64,000 bases of DNA from Adenanthera pavonina (taxonomy: Eukaryota; Streptophyta; Magnoliopsida; Fabales; Fabaceae), in the NCBI GenBank assembly GCA_026686845.1, contig JAIVEN010000010.1, positions 20,310,001-20,374,000 of the forward strand. Direction: 5' to 3'. Below the pieces are notes generated by a model, which worked only from the letters and a program-made list of their open reading frames with translations, was not told the origin of the DNA and did no database searches. Both the position numbers and the translations under genes were made by a program. This document shows positions 60,011 through 64,000 of this stretch, in pieces; positions within the stretch are counted from its first letter, which is position 1; the number at the start of each line of letters is the position of its first letter.

Positions 60011-61816
60011 TGTGCCCTAGGCCAATTATTGTATTATGAACATTGTGTTTTATTATGAGAAAAAGAAAGAGTTTCTTTTCTTTTATTACATTATTATATT
60101 GTTTGCATGTTTTTCTTTATAATAATATCCTTGGATAAATAATTTTATTCTAAACATCTCTAGTCAATCATCTTTCTGGGAACAATGATGAATTAATGCT
60201 AGTATAATTTTGATTGATAATTATGTGTTAATTATATATGAAGATACAAATCAAAATCATAAGCACCTATTAGGGAACATGCACTGAATCGACCCTTCTT
60301 GAGATAACTGCATGGATCAAGTTATAAGTATATCTCTTATATATAACCATGTCACTGAGCCCTCAGACCTGAGATTACCATGGCTTCCTACATGGGAACA
60401 CTGTACTTTGGCATAATCAAAAGTCACCTTTAATCAGGAGATCATAAAAGGTTATAATCGAGTATCCTAGAATTCATCTTGAGGAAGATGAATGGTCAAG
60501 ATGGAATTTGCCCCTCTAATTAATAGAGAGATATATCTGGGCCCCTTAATGAGTGAGACTAAGAAATGCATGGCCATACTTGAATGGAAGGGTTTCCATT
60601 TATTCTATCAGTCTGCTTGGAGATCAAGAAAGTGATGGTTGAGTAAGATGAGGATAACGTTTCCATGCCTTATACTTGACCTATATATCATGAGACAAAA
60701 GGAATGTGATAGAGTTATATGATAGGTTGCATCGGATCACCGATATCATATGATTTGGGTAGTCACAATATCTTGCTAAAGGTCACTTGTGACTTGTGGA
60801 TACAATAGTGTCATTGGCCCACTACCAACATCATATAGGCTTATAAAGTTGAATACAAAAATGAACCAACTCGGGTTAAAATATCCAAATTCATTGAACC
60901 TAAGATGTGTCTAGATTCGATGAATTTAATGTTTAATTTAGGGTGGAGGAATTTTATAAATATATTTGATATAACTTATAGAGTCGCACACAAGAATGGA
61001 CCAACTCGAGCTAAAATATCTAAATTCATTGGACTAAGATGTGTTTAGATTCGATAAATTTAATGTTTCATTTAGGGTGGAAGAATTTAACAAATATATT
61101 TTATATATCTTATAAAATTTGAAGTGTATATATGTATGTTTGATATATTATATATATTTGATATATTAAATATATATTTCAAAAAATATATATCATTTAA
61201 TTAATTTAAATGAATTAGTTTTAAATTTAATTCTATATATATTTAAACTAATATGATAATTTGAATTTAATTTATAAGATAAATTAAATTTAGATTTAAT
61301 TCTAGATTTAGATTAAATAGTTAGTTTAGATTTAATTTATTAGATAGATTTAAATTTAAACTAATCTATTTTAATTAAAATTTGATTTAATTTAAATAAT
61401 TGTTTTAAATTAATCAAATATTAAACGCTATCTATATAACGATAGAGACTAGGATTATCTAATATAAAATTAAGAGAGTCTCCTTCTACCCTAGAGAGAG
61501 AATGACTGTACACCTAGAGAGAGAAAGTGCATAGATGTACATAGAGAGAGAAGAAAGTTTTCACTCCTAAAGCGTATGGACAATTGTGAACAGTAGTGTT
61601 AGTATGCCGTTTGAATTGCATTCATCATTCATGTGGATACTAGTAGAAAGAGCTGATCAGATGCATCAATTCCTAGGTTCTGAAAGTAAAAAGAACTGAA
61701 AAGACATGCACCAAAGGTAAAATATTCCTCTACATCTTGATTTAATCAACATTGATGGATCCACATGAAGGATTCAGTTATTCTATTCCACAGTGCGTGT
61801 ACTGAGATTCCCAATA
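60011..61816 (+). repeat. solo LTR of an unrelated copia lineage, inside gag
   Basis: Starts TGTGCCCTAGGCCAATTATTG and ends GATTCCCAATA (last CA changed to TA). Flanking GAAGAC (60005-60010) and GAGGAC (61817-61822) look like a 6-bp duplication with one change, and both keep the gag codons for Glu-Asp. Contains text typical of these LTRs (GAGACTAAGAAATGCATGGCCAT, 'tgcccctctaattaatagagag'). The exact lineage (Ikeros/TAR-like) is inference. Confidence 0.8.
60850..61115. repeat. 135-bp direct duplication within the LTR
   Basis: The block ACCAACTCG ... 'aaaatatccaaattcattg' ... 'tttagggtgga' occurs at 60865 and again at 61000, period 135. It is followed by a very AT-rich stretch (61110-61430). 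Confidence 0.85.
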
Positions 61817-62386
61817 GAGGACACCTACTCGTGCTTAATGGTTAAGACCAATGATAAGGTGTCAAATTCTGACTCTGAATCTGATTCTGATTACTCTTTT
61901 GATGAGTTGCAAGATGCTTATAATGAAATGCATGATAAACAAATTAAATTAGCTAAAGCACTTGCACTCAATAAGAAGAAAGTGATTTCCTTAGAAAATG
62001 AATTACAATTGGAAAATAATGAAAAAGAATTACTTGAAAAGAAAATAGATAAGTTAAAAAATATCTATGAAACCTACTCACACACTTCCTCTTGCGATTC
62101 ATGTGATAGATTAAATAAAGAAAAAGAGAAGTTAACTAAGATCATAGCCAATTTCACCCAAGGCAAAGATAAATTAAATATTTCATTTGGCAAACAGAAC
62201 TATGTGTTTGACAAATTGGGTGCTAGCTACAAGAGTGAGTCTAAGGAGAAAAATAAATGCTGTTTGAAATTCTTTATGCTTACTATAATGCCTAGCTCAC
62301 TATCATGCACATATTGGGGTAAAAAGGGGCACATAACTCATCTGTGCAGCATCAAGAGAAATGGTTTAAGTAAAGGCATGAAATAG
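61817..62386 (+). pseudogene. copia gag, C-terminal part
   Basis: Open from the LTR insertion point: EDTYSCLMVKTNDK, then an acidic stretch, then DELQDAYNEMHDKQIKLAKAL and a long coiled coil, aligned with the matching part of the gag at 3431-5209 (FDAFHELHDEFIRVAKEL). SCDSCDRLNKEKEKL and FTQGKDKL match its CTSCTEL and LTRGKDML blocks. The second zinc knuckle reads CTYWGKKGHITHLC, with a tryptophan in place of the second cysteine. The frame ends at TAG after GMK, again where relatives have a tryptophan before VPK. Confidence 0.85.
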
Positions 62387-62909
62387 GTTCCAAAGAATAC
62401 TACTAACTCTCTTGGACCCAAAAACAAGTAGGTACCAAAATGTTCTTCTAGTGTTTCATGTATGCAGAACACATCCAAGAAGAAAGAACATATTGGTGCA
62501 AGAGAGATGTTACAGAAAAGGAAAGCTTCTCAAACCTCTAAAGCTACAACTGCAAATCACAAAGAGAAGCATTAGAAGCTAACCTCTCACACATCTCAAG
62601 GAAGCAGCTTAAATAGAATTCATATCACTCACCTTGAAAAATGAAAAAGAAGATGCTTGGATACTAATGTGACAAATGCAAAAAAGAAAAATGACAACTT
62701 CACACAAAAGTTAAGCAGTAGATCACATGTAGATGATCTTTTGTAACCTCTGTCACTTACCCCATTCTATTATTACATTATATATCTAGGTAAGATTAAA
62801 CTCTGGTCCCATATGTACTTCAAAATGTTTGAACTGACCATTAGTAGACCAAAATAAGAAAGGGTAACAAAGAAAAAAAAGATATTCCTTTTGTTTTACA
62901 GGTGCTCCT
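62387..62909 (+). pseudogene. decayed gag-pol junction of the second copia element
   Basis: After gag, VPKNTTNSLGPKNK-stop-VPK is still readable, then stops in all frames. Bases 62888-62909 (TTTTGTTTTACAGGTGCTCCT) resemble the first pol codons of the other element. No intact ORF. Confidence 0.65.
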
Positions 62910-64000
62910 TGTAACGCCCCTCACAATATCTTTATTGGTCTTGTGTTCAGGATCGGAGGAAGTAGGATGGATATGGTTCAAGAGGAACCAGAAAAAAGCT
63001 CCGCGTCGCAGCGAGGAGCAGAGCCGCCGCGGCCAGAGACCTTCCAGTGGCATTGTTCCGGATTAGTTTGTGGAGCCACGGCGAGGTATGCTGGAGCCCC
63101 GTCGAGAGTCGGGAAATTTGTTTAAATCCGGATCAGTTCAGTCGAACGGAAAAGAAAGAAATGGAGGAAATAGAGGGAGACCACGAGGAGCAGTGCTAGG
63201 GTTCGGGATTCCCGGCTTCTAGGAATGATTTTCGGACCTCAAGAGCTTTGATTCAAGTTGGTAAGTGTTCTCTACTCCTCCCTCTCCATTTTCTTCGGTT
63301 GGAATTTGGGATTTTCGGTGTTAAGGTTGGATTTCTGATTTGGGGTGAAATCCACCGATTGAAATGGATGATTTGAGGTTAATGGAGTGTGTTTTGGTAT
63401 TCTTATTGGTTGGATGTGTGTTTGGAAGGGTTTATGTACGATTTGAGCTTAACCCTAGGTTGTTTCCAGTTAGGGCTCTTAGGAATTCGAAGAGTATGTG
63501 TTCGAGTAGTGTTTAAACGATCCCTGGGAGCTTATTGATGTATGGTTGGGGTGTTGGAGCCTTGGTTTAATCCTAAAGTGGTTAAATTGTGATATTGTGA
63601 TTATGGATATATATTGTGTTAATGGGAGAATTATGTGTTATGAAGGTTAATTGGTTAACCGTGTGGGGCTCAAGCGTGTTGGTGTTCGAGAAAGCGTGTG
63701 GAACTTGCCTGAGCATGGTATTGACAGCCTGAGGTAACCGAGTTTTTGTTTATGTGGTTTTATACGATAGTATGTATATTGGTATATGTATATGCTTGTC
63801 TCTTTCATACCACGATAGTGATATGTTTGTGTGTGGTTATTATATATCGTGGTATGTGTATAGTAGATGATGTTTATGAGTATTGTGATATGATATGATG
63901 ATCATGATGATTATGATGATATATTAGCATCACCACATGTTATTGTTACATTGAGATGTATGACGGATGAAGTGGTGATGATGTGATGACGTATGATATA
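62910..64000 (+). repeat. LTR of the TGTAACGCCCC family, runs off the right edge
   Basis: Starts TGTAACGCCCCTCACAATATC; left flank CTCCT. Collinear with 7893-9157 ('atctttattg', 'ttgtgttcagga', 'tttaaatccggatca', 'gaaagcgtgtggaact'), with about 400 bp more in the middle. Ends in ATGATGATAT-type low-complexity sequence near 63840-64000. Whether it is a solo LTR or the start of a full element cannot be seen. The open frames over it are spurious. Confidence 0.82.

Larger units (their letters stand above)
54727..62909 (+). mobile_element. second SIRE-like Ty1/copia element, decayed, 5' part
   Basis: Plus-strand element: 5' LTR (54727-58979, split), primer site, gag (59033-62386, split), then the first codons of pol before another LTR cuts in at 62910. 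The sequence 'cctttgttttacaggt' type join just before 62910 matches the start of pol in the element at 1-7118. The rest of pol is not in the window. Many stops and indels. Confidence 0.85.

Overview
This is plant nuclear DNA, most likely from a eudicot: AT-rich, with plant-type spliced introns, plant LTR retrotransposon lineages (SIRE-like Ty1/copia, Tat-like Ty3/gypsy) and one ordinary host gene of the plant RGG/HABP4 family. I cannot name the species. By eye, about four fifths of the window is LTR retrotransposon sequence, mostly solo LTRs nested inside one another. The one gene that looks functional is an RGG-box RNA-binding protein at 29807-33953 (+), seven coding exons, 367 residues.

Left part (1-9873). 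A SIRE-like copia element on the minus strand (gag, pol, tRNA-Met-type primer site, 1854-bp 5' LTR) runs off the left edge. It was inserted into an older LTR (fragment 7119-9873), which also carries a 1265-bp solo LTR at 7893-9157 with AAAAA target duplications. 9874-11339 holds no gene, only a 60-bp tandem repeat.

Nested cluster 1 (about 11340-28331). An old copia-type LTR is split by a 'TGTCACACC' gypsy-like LTR (12722-26439). That LTR is split by a SIRE-like solo LTR (13987-25176, TSD TAACA), which is split three bases into its sequence by a complete Tat-type gypsy element (13991-23523, TSD ATGTT). The Tat element carries a spliced antisense gene (14981-16935, +), a 68-bp tandem repeat array, and a decayed gag-pol on the minus strand. 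A further SIRE-like LTR (26470-27985) sits in the oldest LTR.

Gene island (28332-37620). The RGG gene has site II and telo-box motifs upstream of its ATG. It is followed by about 3.7 kb without genes, holding a GT-rich tract and a possible small MITE.

Nested cluster 2 (37625-54496). A solo LTR (37625-42445, TSD CATTA) contains a second one (38776-41216, TSD ATTAA). Next comes a gene-free stretch with a duplicated short hydrophobic ORF (about 42560-43171). A third solo LTR (44808-54496, TSD CAATG) contains a Harbinger-like MITE (46411-47109, TAA) and another solo LTR (48671-54440, TSD CATTC), which contains a further one (51378-53952).

Right part (54727-64000). A second, badly decayed SIRE-like copia element lies on the plus strand. 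Its 5' LTR (54727-58979) is split by a solo LTR (54770-57173, TSD ATGTA). Its gag is split by an unrelated copia LTR (60011-61816), and the start of its pol is cut by a 'TGTAACGCCCC' LTR (62910 to the window end) of the same family as 7893-9157. The elements do not cooperate as a system. The window records successive insertion, LTR-LTR recombination that left solo LTRs, and decay rich in C-to-T type changes, around one conserved gene.
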